The notes under the pieces: generated by a model
What the model was told of the DNA's origin: nothing
What the model saw: only the letters and a program-made list of their open reading frames with translations
The model's database searches: none
Program-made: the position numbers and the translations under genes
Part shown: positions 45,644 through 55,900 of the stretch, piece by piece
Layout of the letters: every line of letters starts with the position of its first letter
Position numbering within the stretch: position 1 is the stretch's first letter
Source of the DNA: Diprion similis
Lineage: Eukaryota; Arthropoda; Insecta; Hymenoptera; Diprionidae
Length of the DNA: 64,000 nucleotides
Direction of reading: 5' to 3'
Assembly: GCF_021155765.1 (NCBI RefSeq)
Contig: NC_060115.1
Span: forward strand, 558,001-622,000

Positions 45644-46948
45644 TCACGAGGTGTATCTGCTGGGTTCATGATGCCCCTTTGCATAGCCATGCTTTTTGCC
45701 CGAACTGGCTGCATCCTTCGCAGCATAATCAGCATAATTTTCACGGTAGGCCTGGTAGCCCTTCGCGTCGCTGTGACCCTGGTCCTCTTTGTAGTCGTGA
45801 CCCTTGTCAAACCCACCATCCTCCGCGGCATCATTTCGAGCATATGCAGAGTCGTGATGGCCCCCTTTCTTGAAACCACCCTCGGCGGAAACATGGTGTC
45901 CCCCGAATGCACCCTGTTTCTCAAAGTGGCCACTTTTATGGGCGTCGTCATAAAAGTCGGTGTCCTTCTTGTACTCGTCCTTGTGATAAACGTTGTGGAA
46001 GCCACTTGTCTTATGGCCCTTCTTATGGGAGGCTTCGGTGCCGTAGCTTAAACCACCCTCACCCTTTGATCCTTCCTCGTGTCCGGCATAGTGGCCGCTG
46101 GTGCTGCTGTGAGATTTTTTACGCCCGCCGTCGGCGCTGTAGTGACCTAAAAGAAGTAAATTGTAAAAACTGAATACACCAGTCGCTGATTCCGTCGGAC
46201 GTCACTTACCCTTGTGATTCTCGCTCTCGTGTCTACCCTTCTCGTTGTTATCAAAGTCCTGATGATTCTTGTACCCCTTCTCTCCCTTCTCTCCATGGGC
46301 AGAATGCTTCTTTGCACTATGCTCTGCGCCGCCCTCGGACTCGTAGTCAGACCCGCTAGTCTTGGCTGGTTCGATGAAACCGTGTCCGAAAGAAGGGTCG
46401 TATTCCTCTTCATCGTCGTCTTCATCGTCTTCATCCGCGCTGTGATGGTCTTCATCATTCTCTTCATCATCATCGTCCTCCTCGTCATCAGCGATTTCAA
46501 CCTTCTGAGGAACCTGGTCGACCTTCACAGGCACGAAGTAAGGCGCCAGCGGTTCTTTCTGCTTCGGTAACAACGGTAGGATGTATCCGGTGGGCAAACC
46601 AAGCTTGTAGTTATCCGGTGCGTTTTGAGCGTACTGATGCGACGCTGGTCTAAATTTCAAGATGTTTTCTGGTGCCCCGTAAGCCACGGAAGCCGGTTCG
46701 GGTGCAGAGGCGATGTAGCTGATCACCGGGGTTGGGGCGTTGTGGAAGTTTCCGGCTGCATGGTTGTTGAAATGAACGTACGAGACGGGGGCACCGTGCT
46801 GCTGCTGATATGAGTATCCGCTGGCCGAAGCCTCCATATCGGCAAGATTCGTCCGTGAAACCGACACGCTTTCTAGGTTAGACGGCATCGCGGCAACGCA
46901 TCCGAGGGCAGCGAAGAAACACCACATCATCGTTTGGTACACAACCAT
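45644..46948 (-). CDS. Gene I: secreted protein with Asp/Glu tract and His/Lys core (413 aa), two exons
   Basis: Minus-strand. Exon 1 is 46948-46210 (donor AAGG|GTAAGT) and exon 2 is 46146-45644 (acceptor CTTTTAG|GTCAC), phase 1. Exon 2 has no usable ATG, so it is easy to miss. The start is the first ATG below the TATA box. Signal peptide 1-20 (MVVYQTMMWCFFAALGCVAA), motif LADMEASASGYSY at 35-47, then a Pro/Ala/Tyr-rich segment. An almost pure Asp/Glu tract lies at 152-182 with two internal His. GEKGEKGYKNHQDF module near 219. Exon 2 encodes GFHNVYHKDEYKKDTDFYDD (295-314), SAEGGFKKGGHHDSAYA and a C-terminal GKKHGYAKGHH. Closest relative is gene J, which is divergently arranged next to it and lacks the intron. 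Confidence 0.86.
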
Positions 46949-47034
46949 TTTCACAAGGAGCTCCTGCGCTGAAATACACTTATGTCCGTAAAGGGTGAAC
47001 TGACCACTGGTTGCCTCTGTGTTCCACTGCGAGC

Positions 47035-47043
47035 CTTTATATA
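47035..47043 (-). promoter_or_regulatory. TATA box of gene I
   Basis: TATATAAAG on the minus strand (47043-47035), 95 bp before the chosen ATG at 46948. In-frame ATGs at 47065 and 47056 lie upstream of it and are excluded. TCAGTT is found at 47003-46998, somewhat farther than the ideal distance. Confidence 0.65.
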
Positions 47044-47049
47044 CCGGTT

Positions 47050-47665
47050 TTCTCATACCGTGCATGGAGTGTCATTATGCCAGTATAATTTCATGGCCGC
47101 TAATAATTCAAGAACAATCTCTTGTTATTGACTATCTTTCGAACCTCTATAGCTGAGTAGTGTTGGAAAGATTTTGCGTAACCCGGCGCGCCCTGACGCT
47201 AGTCGGTTAAATATCTTTTAACGCAATCGCCACTGCTTTAGCCACGGTCACTCGCCGGACGATGGAACCAATTAATTCGGCCACGCCGCGAGTGCAGAGT
47301 CTTTAGATGGCGATCTGCGTACCCATCGTCGTAGGGTAATAGTGGCTCGCGTGGCTTATTTTGACAGGAGACTTCTTGTCGCGTTCGGACTCAAAGATTG
47401 TTTTGAATCGGTGCGGTGTTCAGGTTTCTATTCATATTTTTCATCGGCGATTATAATATAAATATAATATGTATTGACGGGACGTGGTCGAGCGATTTGC
47501 GGTTTATCGTTTGCACCACCGTCCAGATCGGCTAACCTTGAGTGCGCAATACCGTTCAGCTTCGTGAAATCTGACAGTTTGTTGAAATACCTAACAAATT
47601 GTCCTTCCAAGTGCATTCTCGTCAAACACAGTAGCCAATCCGGTACGTCAGCCAGGTGATTGGCG
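47050..47665. other. Divergent promoter region of genes I and J
   Basis: About 600 bp between the outward TATA boxes of I and J. No coding exon supported; a minus-strand frame at 47428-47829 crosses the J promoter and is not called. Confidence 0.5.
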
Positions 47666-47670
47666 CAAGG

Positions 47671-47706
47671 TATAAAAGAGACGGATCTGTATTGGGGTAA
47701 CAGTTT
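47671..47706 (+). promoter_or_regulatory. TATA box and Inr of gene J
   Basis: TATAAAAG at 47671-47678 and CAGTTT at 47701-47706 (A at 47702, 31 bp downstream). Predicts a 5' UTR of about 134 nt. Confidence 0.75.
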
Positions 47707-47835
47707 ATATTGGCGACGTTTGTCGAATAGTTTATCAATCCGATTGCGTCGATCGGATAGAAAATACATTGGTTTACGTTCTGAAATACAAAAGGCAAAG
47801 CAAAAGAAGGAAACAACATACACAAACACATAAAT

Positions 47836-48918
47836 ATGAGTGGCTTATGGAGAGTTTTTCTGGTGACCTGTCTACTTGACGTCGGCTTATCTTATCCGGC
47901 AAAGGAGCAGGCTGGCAAAATGTACGTCTCGAAGACGAAGATGTCGGATCTTGAGTCGTCCGCAAGCGGCTACGTCTACAAAAACCTCCCTGCGTCAAAG
48001 TACGCTGAAATAATAAACGAGGGACTGCGAGAGTTCGAGGAGGCGCCCGCTGCAGCTCCGGCGAAAAAATCAGCCAAAAAGGAGTTCGTTCTGCTCCCTT
48101 CAATTCAGCTGGAGCCTGATGCAGAGATGCTGCCAGCTCATTACACGAGGGTTGAACCACCGGGCGTCGACCACATGGAGATATCGTTCCAGGATCCGGA
48201 AGCCTTGGGTTCGTACAGAAGTTCGCTGATCGAGGGAACGCCGGAGGCGGACGCGGCGCCCGCCGCCTTCGCGAAGACCGGGGAGTTCCAGGAGGGGGCC
48301 GGGAAGCAATACGCCGCGGAGAAGCACGCGGCCGAGGGAAAGAAGGGGGAGAAGGGCTTTAAGAAGGCTGAGGAATTCGAGGAGGCCGTCAAGGGTGAGC
48401 ACGACAACGAGAATCACAAGGGGAGCTACGCCGAGGCGGCCGGCAAGAAGAAGGCCTACGATGAGACCGAGAAGCACTACGCGGGGCACAAGGATTCGGC
48501 AGAGGCGGACAAGGGCGCGAGCTACGAGCTGGAGGGCCACCACGAAAAGGGGCACAACAACGCCGGCTTCCACAACGTCTATCACAAGGACGAATACAAG
48601 AAAGATTCAGACTTCTACGACAAGGATCACAGGGGAGGCAAGTTCAGGAAGCACGGTCACTACGGTGAGAAGCACACCTCGGCTGAGGGTGGATTCAAGA
48701 AGGGCGGAAACCACGACTCGGGATACGCCGAGGCTGACGAAGCCAAGGAGGGTGAATTTGCCAAGGGGCACGAGAGAGAGGCGAAGAAGGGGCACGCCGC
48801 AAAGCAGGGGTACGGCGGGTTCTTTGGAAATTTCGAGGAGTTCGCCAAAAAGGGCGGCGCCGCCGAAGCGAAGAAGTACGGCTTCAGCAGCGGCGACAGC
48901 GCGAAGGAGTCTCGCTGA
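47836..48918 (+). CDS. Gene J: secreted Ala/Glu/Lys/His-rich protein (360 aa), single exon
   Basis: Intronless. Signal peptide about 1-19 (MSGLWRVFLVTCLLDVGLS). Motif MSDLESSASGYVYK at 36-49, nearly the same as in I. A mixed segment with Pro and hydrophobic residues (EFVLLPSIQLEP) follows, then an Ala/Glu/Lys-rich region. GKKGEKGFKKAEEFEE module near 168-183, NENHKGSYAEAAGKKKA at 191-207, and core GFHNVYHKDEYKKDSDFYD at 244-262. TSAEGGFKKGGNHDSGYAE follows, with KKYGFSSGD near the C terminus. The ENHKG at 192-196 is where gene I is interrupted by its intron, so J has lost it or never had it. Fewer His and more Ala/Glu than B-F. AATAAA lies at 49070. Confidence 0.88.
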   Translation: MSGLWRVFLVTCLLDVGLSYPAKEQAGKMYVSKTKMSDLESSASGYVYKNLPASKYAEIINEGLREFEEAPAAAPAKKSAKKEFVLLPSIQLEPDAEMLPAHYTRVEPPGVDHMEISFQDPEALGSYRSSLIEGTPEADAAPAAFAKTGEFQEGAGKQYAAEKHAAEGKKGEKGFKKAEEFEEAVKGEHDNENHKGSYAEAAGKKKAYDETEKHYAGHKDSAEADKGASYELEGHHEKGHNNAGFHNVYHKDEYKKDSDFYDKDHRGGKFRKHGHYGEKHTSAEGGFKKGGNHDSGYAEADEAKEGEFAKGHEREAKKGHAAKQGYGGFFGNFEEFAKKGGAAEAKKYGFSSGDSAKESR

Positions 48919-49069
48919 TGTTAATTAGCACTACGATTTGTGTACAGTAGTATTATAGTTTCTCATTAATCTGCGGTAGGACCCACAATACGATGATCAG
49001 CCTGCTAAATTTGTATTTATTTATGGATGCAATTATACATTTCGACAGCATGCTCTATATCTGTTAGAT

Positions 49070-49075
49070 AATAAA
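49070..49075 (+). terminator. Poly(A) signal, gene J
   Basis: AATAAA 152 bp after the stop of gene J. Confidence 0.65.
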
Positions 49076-49079
49076 ATAA

Positions 49080-50290
49080 TGGTTTGAATACATTTATACT
49101 TATGTACGTTATGTGTGTGTGCGCAGAATTTTGTAAGCCCTGTTAATTCATTGATCCCTCTCCCTATATCCGTTTATCAATAATCATTTTGCCCGCATCC
49201 AATATCGTAAGAAATTAGATGGAAAATTTGAATTTCGTTTTAGGGGATGATCGGTAAATTCATGGTATAACGGATTATATGTGACAGTGATATTTGTATT
49301 GTGCGGAACTGCAGGCCGGGACCACCACAAACAATTTGGTTGAGTAACAGTTTGTAGTCCAGTTTAATAACTTTAGTGGATACCATTTCGCCATGCAGGG
49401 GCGGTCATTTCCGTAATTTTGGTAAAAGCACCTGTTTCGGATTTGTCACAAAAGTCAGTGGCGATGATTAATGGGTATTAATAGAACCGCAGCGCCTGCT
49501 CGCTGCAACTGTAACGAATCGCAATGAATTGTAGTCCGGAGCCCCCATCAAATGAGAATAAAGGCATAATTGATGCAACTATGCGACTGGCTATAGTGAC
49601 GCATGCTTGTTTCCCCTCGGGGGGCGGGGAGGCGACATGGTGCATTCGTGCGCTGCACCCACATGTGCAGCTCACTGCATAGCCACACAGTTTCCGTGCA
49701 TTCATCAACAATAAGCCGCACTAGATACCGCGGGGACGGAGCACTCCGAGAATGCATAAATCAGCCATTCTCCGCATTGCCATACATAACAGATAACACA
49801 ACGTAGCACGAGTGAATGGAGCTCCTGAATCGCCTATTCTCACCTCCTTGGACAACATACCAGGCACACTTGCGCTTCCGACGATTGTTTACGAATTATC
49901 GAAATACGTGATTCGTGAAACATTTGTTTTTAGACGTTTTCGAATGATCAGATCATGGATGTTTTTTTCCTTATGCGGTGGGAAAATAACGTAATAATAA
50001 AAACTTTCAGGTCCCACTTGTCTAGACGTGCTATTAAAGTAGGGCAGGGCAGTATTTGGGGTTCAACTGAGATTCGTGCTGCTGAAGTGATTGATGCAAA
50101 TGGCAATCTGTTTTGAATAAGGACTATTCGATTAGTTTCGTATCGAATTGAACGAGACGACATCGAAGGATCAAAAAACAGCTGAGGGTCCGGATTGATC
50201 TGGCGTTGAAGTTTCCTGAATTACGTCAAAATTATTAACCTAAATTTGTTCAACCTAAATCAATCGTTGAATGAACTGGCAACAAACAAG
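49080..50290. other. 1.2-kb intergenic stretch before the acetyltransferase gene
   Basis: No supported gene. Short frames at 49478-49806 overlap each other on both strands and carry no motif. Confidence 0.55.
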
Positions 50291-50301
50291 TGGGCTTGAC
50301 C

Positions 50302-51282
50302 ATGGCGTCAAGAATTTTAAAAAACTATTTATCGAAGGTGGCTGGACTTGGCAGTCACCGTTATCAGGCCTTGCACTTTCACGGATCGCCTCTTAACTTG
50401 AAAAGCTGCTCTGAGGTATTTGGCGAGATTTCAATTAAAACACAATCAGGTATCGACACGTCTCCTGTCCACCAATCAAATCACCATTGATTAAATTGGA
50501 AATTTCAGCAGGTGACACACCAGTATTACACAAGGCTAGCCCGCACACAGGACCACGAGGCGATAATGAACGTGATGTGCGATACATACTTGAAGTTCGA
50601 ACCCTCCATAGTGAACATTGGACTTTGCGGGATGGAACTTCCCACCCTAAACCTCATGATTCGCAAGGGGATGAAAGAGGGCATGACCATTGTGGCAGTT
50701 CGTCGGGATGACGAGGCTGTCATCGGAGCAGCGGTAAACACCGGGTCGTGTCGTTGGAACCCCGATCATCTTCTGCGGTTTGCAAACTGCTGCCAATGCG
50801 GCAGCATTCGGGATCTGCTGAGGTTCTACGCTTTTGTGACAGCGACGCCTCAGCTCTGGCAGAAGTACTGCATCCTCAAGATATTCGAATGCACCTACGT
50901 TACGGTCGCTACCGAGTATCAGGGGAACGGGATCGCGAAACGTCTGATTCAGGACAGCTGGTATCTCGCCAGGGACTGTGGCTACAGGTTGTTTCGCATC
51001 GACTGCACCAGCAGGTAGCGAGCTTTTCATTCTGAACGATTCGTGGACTTTTTTCTCAACCGGTAATCTTGTTCAAGGTACACGGCCAAGGTGGCGGATG
51101 GATTCAGGTGGGAACGCGTGTGGAGCTTACCGTTCGATGAATACAGGTGGAATGGTGAGGTGGTCTTCAAACATATTCAAGAGCCGCACACAAGGGTCGA
51201 CGTCTACGTCGACCAGGTCAGATTTTGCAAGGACTATTGCAGGCCGCATCCGACCTGCAGGAAACGGAGGAAAAAAAAGTGA
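50302..51282 (+). CDS. Arylalkylamine N-acetyltransferase-like protein (GNAT fold), three exons
   Basis: Exons 50302-50415 (CTGAG|GTATTT), 50509-51014 (TTTCAG|CAGGTG ... AGCAG|GTAGCG) and 51078-51282 (TTCAAG|GTACAC) join in phases 0 and 2 to give 274 aa; a second acceptor 3 bp later at 50512 would drop one Gln. After a short N terminus, YYTRLARTQDHEAIMNVM starts the GNAT fold. FEP near residues 68-70 matches the Glu-Pro region that holds the catalytic Glu in insect aaNATs. VATEYQGNGIAKRL holds the Q-x-x-G-x-G/A acetyl-CoA loop (Q176, G177, G179). Exon 3 supplies the strongly typical end RYTAKVADGF...GEVVF...VDVYVDQV. The family transfers acetyl or fatty acyl groups to dopamine, serotonin and similar amines; in cuticle this yields sclerotization precursors. 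The exact substrate cannot be told. No TATA box or clear poly(A) signal was identified. Confidence 0.88.
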
Positions 51283-51901
51283 TGGCGTATGGAGGTTACA
51301 ATAGAGACGTGACACGTTCTATACTGTCTGCGAATAATTGTTTCATGTATGCTTGTGTGGTGATCAATGACGACTGGTGAAGTATGAATAATTTAATTTT
51401 AATCTCGATTATTGTTGGCTCCCATTTCGCAAGCGCGCGGTAATTATTCGCACATTTGTCAAGGATTCAACGTCACCCCGGGTATCAGCTGTTGCGTAGT
51501 CGCAGATTTTCGGCGGTATACATTATACGTGTAGGTACGCGTATATAACCACGCAGCGTTCTGGGTAGTAATTAAACTTCACAACATCTCGGCTTACTTC
51601 AATCTCTGGTCGCAATTACACCGACCAGCTGTTGACTTAATAACGAACGAAGTCTGTACCATGTGCCGCGATACGCCGGAGAAGAAGACCTTGCTAAGGG
51701 GCAAAAGTGGGGTGGAAAGCCGCGTGTCAGCTAGGCGGCGAGCCTTCTGGTTAAGGGCTTTCCAGTTCCGTTGGTAATTCAAGTGATATTTGCAAGGAGT
51801 TCAAAGGTTCGCCCGAAAACGTTACGCAAAAATAAGACCTGGCAGATTGGACGCCTGCAGACTCGTCAAGGTGTAAAGTAAAAGAAACTTCCACCCCAGA
51901 G

Positions 51902-52030
51902 ATGATGGATTCCTGCGATCCTCAGCAATCGTTGCAGAGCACCAACTTTTCGCGGTTTGACGACCCTGAGATCAATGTCTCCGAAAACTCTCGCTTGCCG
52001 GATATCTACGAGTCAGAACAGATGTTTTAA
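51902..52030 (+). CDS. Short frame, possible small exon (very uncertain)
   Basis: A 42-codon frame, MMDSCDPQQSLQSTNFSR and onward, ends at a TAA at 52028. It reads polar and acidic with no hydrophobic stretch, and an acceptor-like TTCCACCCCAG sits just before it. It could be a first coding exon of an unrecognised protein, but no good donor precedes the stop. No family recognised. Confidence 0.15.
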   Translation: MMDSCDPQQSLQSTNFSRFDDPEINVSENSRLPDIYESEQMF

Positions 52031-52910
52031 GTCTGATCGTGTAACTGCTTTGATCGGTATGGTGTTTCGTCCCTATGCACTGTTCTCTCCCAGTATTTTC
52101 CCAACAAATATACAGATAATTATACGGAGTTTGATCCCCTTCCACTAAATCATAGCTCTTTACATTGAAGTGGTCTCCGCCCCTCGGCGCGGCGAGGGAG
52201 ATTAACGAAGCAAGTACTTCTGCGGGGTCATTTGCAGGCACTGAGAATTACGTACCGACAACGTAGGTACAACGTCCACCCATACGAGCATCTCGAGTGG
52301 TAGCATTCAGCGTTGAAATAGGTGGGTGCAGGCTATAGTGGCAGACGCTGCTCGCTATGGTAGTGTTCCAACATTCCTCTGGCATCGAGGATTGTTTCCC
52401 GAATTGGAATAGTTTGAGCAGACCTGGCTCGCCGACCGATGTCGGTTTCGGACCGCAGTTCCGGTACGAATGAGGTTCTCCCCGACCGCCGTCGCCTTCA
52501 CCGAAATTCATAATCGAGCCACGATCATTGCATTGCGCGCAATTTAGCCGCCTGCATGCACTCACACTCCCGTTTACCCACGGTTAATGACGTAGGTACT
52601 TCCTCGGATTAATATTCCCGCTTAAAAGCCGCGGAGGATTTCTTTTTCATCCATGTGTGTGTGTGCTTACAAGTGCGCTGTAATGAAGCACGCTTTCGAA
52701 AACAGCTCTTCAGAAATCTCCTCGAGGTGTCTGGACGCGGACAAACTCCGGTACCGCAGCGATTTTTCATACGCGGTCTAGAATTTAGGTGGTACGCCTT
52801 TTTCCTTCTAATTCCTGAGAAAGGGACTCGAGAAGCTGCAGTTGTACTCTCTGGGTTTGAATCAGTGGGATTGAATCATTCCTCATTATATGTATAAAAG
52901 TGGAAAGAAC

Positions 52911-52926
52911 CAGTGTATATACACTG
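52911..52926. repeat. Perfect 16-bp palindrome
   Basis: CAGTGTATATACACTG is its own reverse complement. Related pieces (ATACACTGATTT near 52981) follow within 70 bp. A possible protein-binding or cruciform site; nothing more can be said. Confidence 0.6.
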
Positions 52927-55900
52927 CATGACAATTCGGTGACGTTTCACTGATTTCCAGTACAAGCATCATGTATAATATACACTGATTTGGTCCAGTG
53001 GTATACTTATAACTGATTCACGTTTAAAAACCAGGTTTTCCAAAGCAGCTCAGAGCGTCGTGGGTCTTTAGGATGAAAAAAATTAGCAGTCTTAGGCTAC
53101 GAAGCCCCAAACCCCGCGAACGCTTACAGAGCTTCTCTCGTATCGCAACTCCCAGCCCTGAACTACAAGGGATGCTGGTCCGCAGTGGCTGACTCGAGGA
53201 TGGATGCGGCCGTTTCTGGACCGTCGAGCATTCTCCGAACATTGTACTCATTACCGAGTCCCTTTAACCCGGTGTCCCCAGGTCAATATGCAGGGCCATT
53301 GTAGCGAGGACAAGTCTGTCTATCCATGGATGTCGGATGCACGCAGACTCCTGCAGACATTGTCGTCTCACTAGTGCGGTATACACCGGTTGTATAGGCA
53401 CCATTATTGATGATAGATGCCATCGCCTAGTCTCTCGTTTATATGCCGGTTGTGTTGCTGGCCGATATATTGACGCTGCTTCCGCTGATCAAAGGCCCCT
53501 AACGAGCCCTTTGATTAAAGTCTACACCGAGAAGAATTGCCCCCGCAGGTTTCAGCACGAATCTATCCTAAGGGGGGTCCGTGTGATCGTTATTGTTTAC
53601 ACGCATTCGTCACGGCATATATCAAATGTGCGATTTCCGAACGACTAAGTAAACAGGACATCCCTTGTTTATTCGCGTGGTTGAATTATTTCGTGCAGAG
53701 CGGAGGATGAGGATGAGGTGAGTGATAACTAATTTACTTCTGTTTGAGCTTGTATGTTGTATACACTGTGCATAAGAGAGAGACAGAGGGAAAACGAAAA
53801 AGAAATACACCACTGCCACCACTGGCCGCCAAACAATTTGCGAGCTGTTTGTGCTTTCTGGGCACCGCACGAGGTACGCTCAATTAGGTATTCGCCTATC
53901 AACTCGACCAACTAAACCTGAACCTAAATTACAAAATGGCTGTGATTTGAGTCGAGCTTTTGCGCCCTTTCGGTGTATAATTACGCGATCGCTTTTACCT
54001 TGCTTGTCGTCGTCCACGGGACAGAATGCACAGCACATACATGGTATAATATACCAACATGGATTTACTCCGTTCCACCCCGAACAAAACAAGTTAATTA
54101 GCCGGGCGTTGTGAGGCAAGCTTGTGATACGTCCGCGAGAGGTTCGTAATACTCCAAAGAATTAGCGAGTCATTAGTACAACTTGAACCAAGAATTTTCT
54201 CGTTAGCTGTAAAAGCTCTCCGAGAAATAACTCGATTAAAAAACTAGCCTCAGACCTACGGCAACGACAGACAATTAACGAAAGTGCTTCTCCAGTTTTC
54301 ACGGATGCAGGCAGGAATAATTGTTGGCGAAAGAAGACTACTCGTGACTTATACGCTTCGGTAGGATGTTTTCTCCACTTGGAAATGAAAAGTAATGCCC
54401 TTGTTTCGTAATATGTAGTACCTTGACTGCAGTATATGTGTACGTATAACATCGCTTGAGAAACGTTTTCCCTGTCAAATTTTTTCCTGCTTTATTCCAG
54501 TTTCCATTCAATAACGCACCGTTGTGTACAAGGCGAGGGAAAATGTAGGAAGAAAAGCGTTTTTCACTATTCTTTTACCCCGCATAATTTCTCGGAGGTG
54601 TTTACTGTTTGACGAGCGGTTTAGAGGATTATAGAACGAGGGAATGCAGTTGCGTATCGATTTGTTTGCCAACCTCGCTGCCAGCAGAATACTCCTACAA
54701 TCTTTCTCGATTCCCCATTCTTCGTTCTCCGTTCTTTTTATCACTCGAACCGTGTGAATCCCATCCAACCTACCCGTGCAAAAATCCAGATGCTCGAGAC
54801 TGCGGCACGAACTCGCAACGAGAGCGAAGGCGAATAGACGGTGCTCACGATCAGTGCTGAAGAACGATGAGCTAAGAACTGTGCCTGCCTTTCATTCCTT
54901 TCGCCATTCCGTCCTATCCTATCCTACAGCTCTTCGCCTCATGTTATTTACCTATTGAAGTTTCATTCTCTCTGCGGAATGGCAACTGCACCCGGGTTTC
55001 TCTCGAGAATGCTTTGTCACTGTACTTTGCTTGTCGCACCGATTAATCTCCAGCGAACCATTTACTCAATATTTTCTTCTCGTTTCGCTTGTTTTGTATT
55101 AATCGATTTTCTTATACTTCGCTTTTCTTTCCTATCCATGTAACTATTCGCATGTTGCATAATTGCAAGACGAAATTGTACGCCTGACATCGAAGAAATA
55201 ATATTTTACAGACAATGTTTTTCAACGACGTTAAAGAAGAGAAATCAAATTACTAAATAAATAAAATCGACAATAATCGTAACAATGATATCGATCATTT
55301 AAGGTTTCATGCAGCCATCGTCTCTTTGTAACACAGTGTCAAACTATAGCCTTTCTCAAAATCACCTACTCTCAACAATAAAAAATTATCGTTTGCACAT
55401 GCGATGAATTGCGGAAAATGAATAATTATTTCTAGTATACAGAGGGAACACGCGCTGCTCCAGCATTAATGATGCACCGCCCGTATCTGCGGCATATTGG
55501 CTAACGAAGCTCGATCATACAATTAAGATTGACGTTATTTGCAGCGATACGCCTATTTCCGTTCCCATCGGGGCTCGAATTCAGTTAACGAAAATCGCGA
55601 GCGCCGTGCCGGTGCGACGTGACACTAGTCATCCTCCGAATAGTTTGACAATCGAATAATTAACTACGTTATAATTGCGCCATTGCTACACTAGCGAAAT
55701 CCCGACCCACCAATTGATTATACATTCACGTCAGCTCAGACTCGTCACATGCGAAATATCCCTCCACTTGGGTCGGGACGGGACGGCAAGCTTGACTGCC
55801 TCCAGACGCAGCTCCTGCAGGACTCAGCCTCGCTCTTCGGGATTTCGTACCTTCGGGCGTCTTACCCTTGAGTTATGTCCTCTCCGTGAACTCGATCCTC

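Noticed and set aside
50416-50490. Read-through extension of aaNAT exon 1 to the stop at 50488
   Set aside because: The donor at 50416 joins in frame to exon 2, whereas the later donor at 50450 does not.
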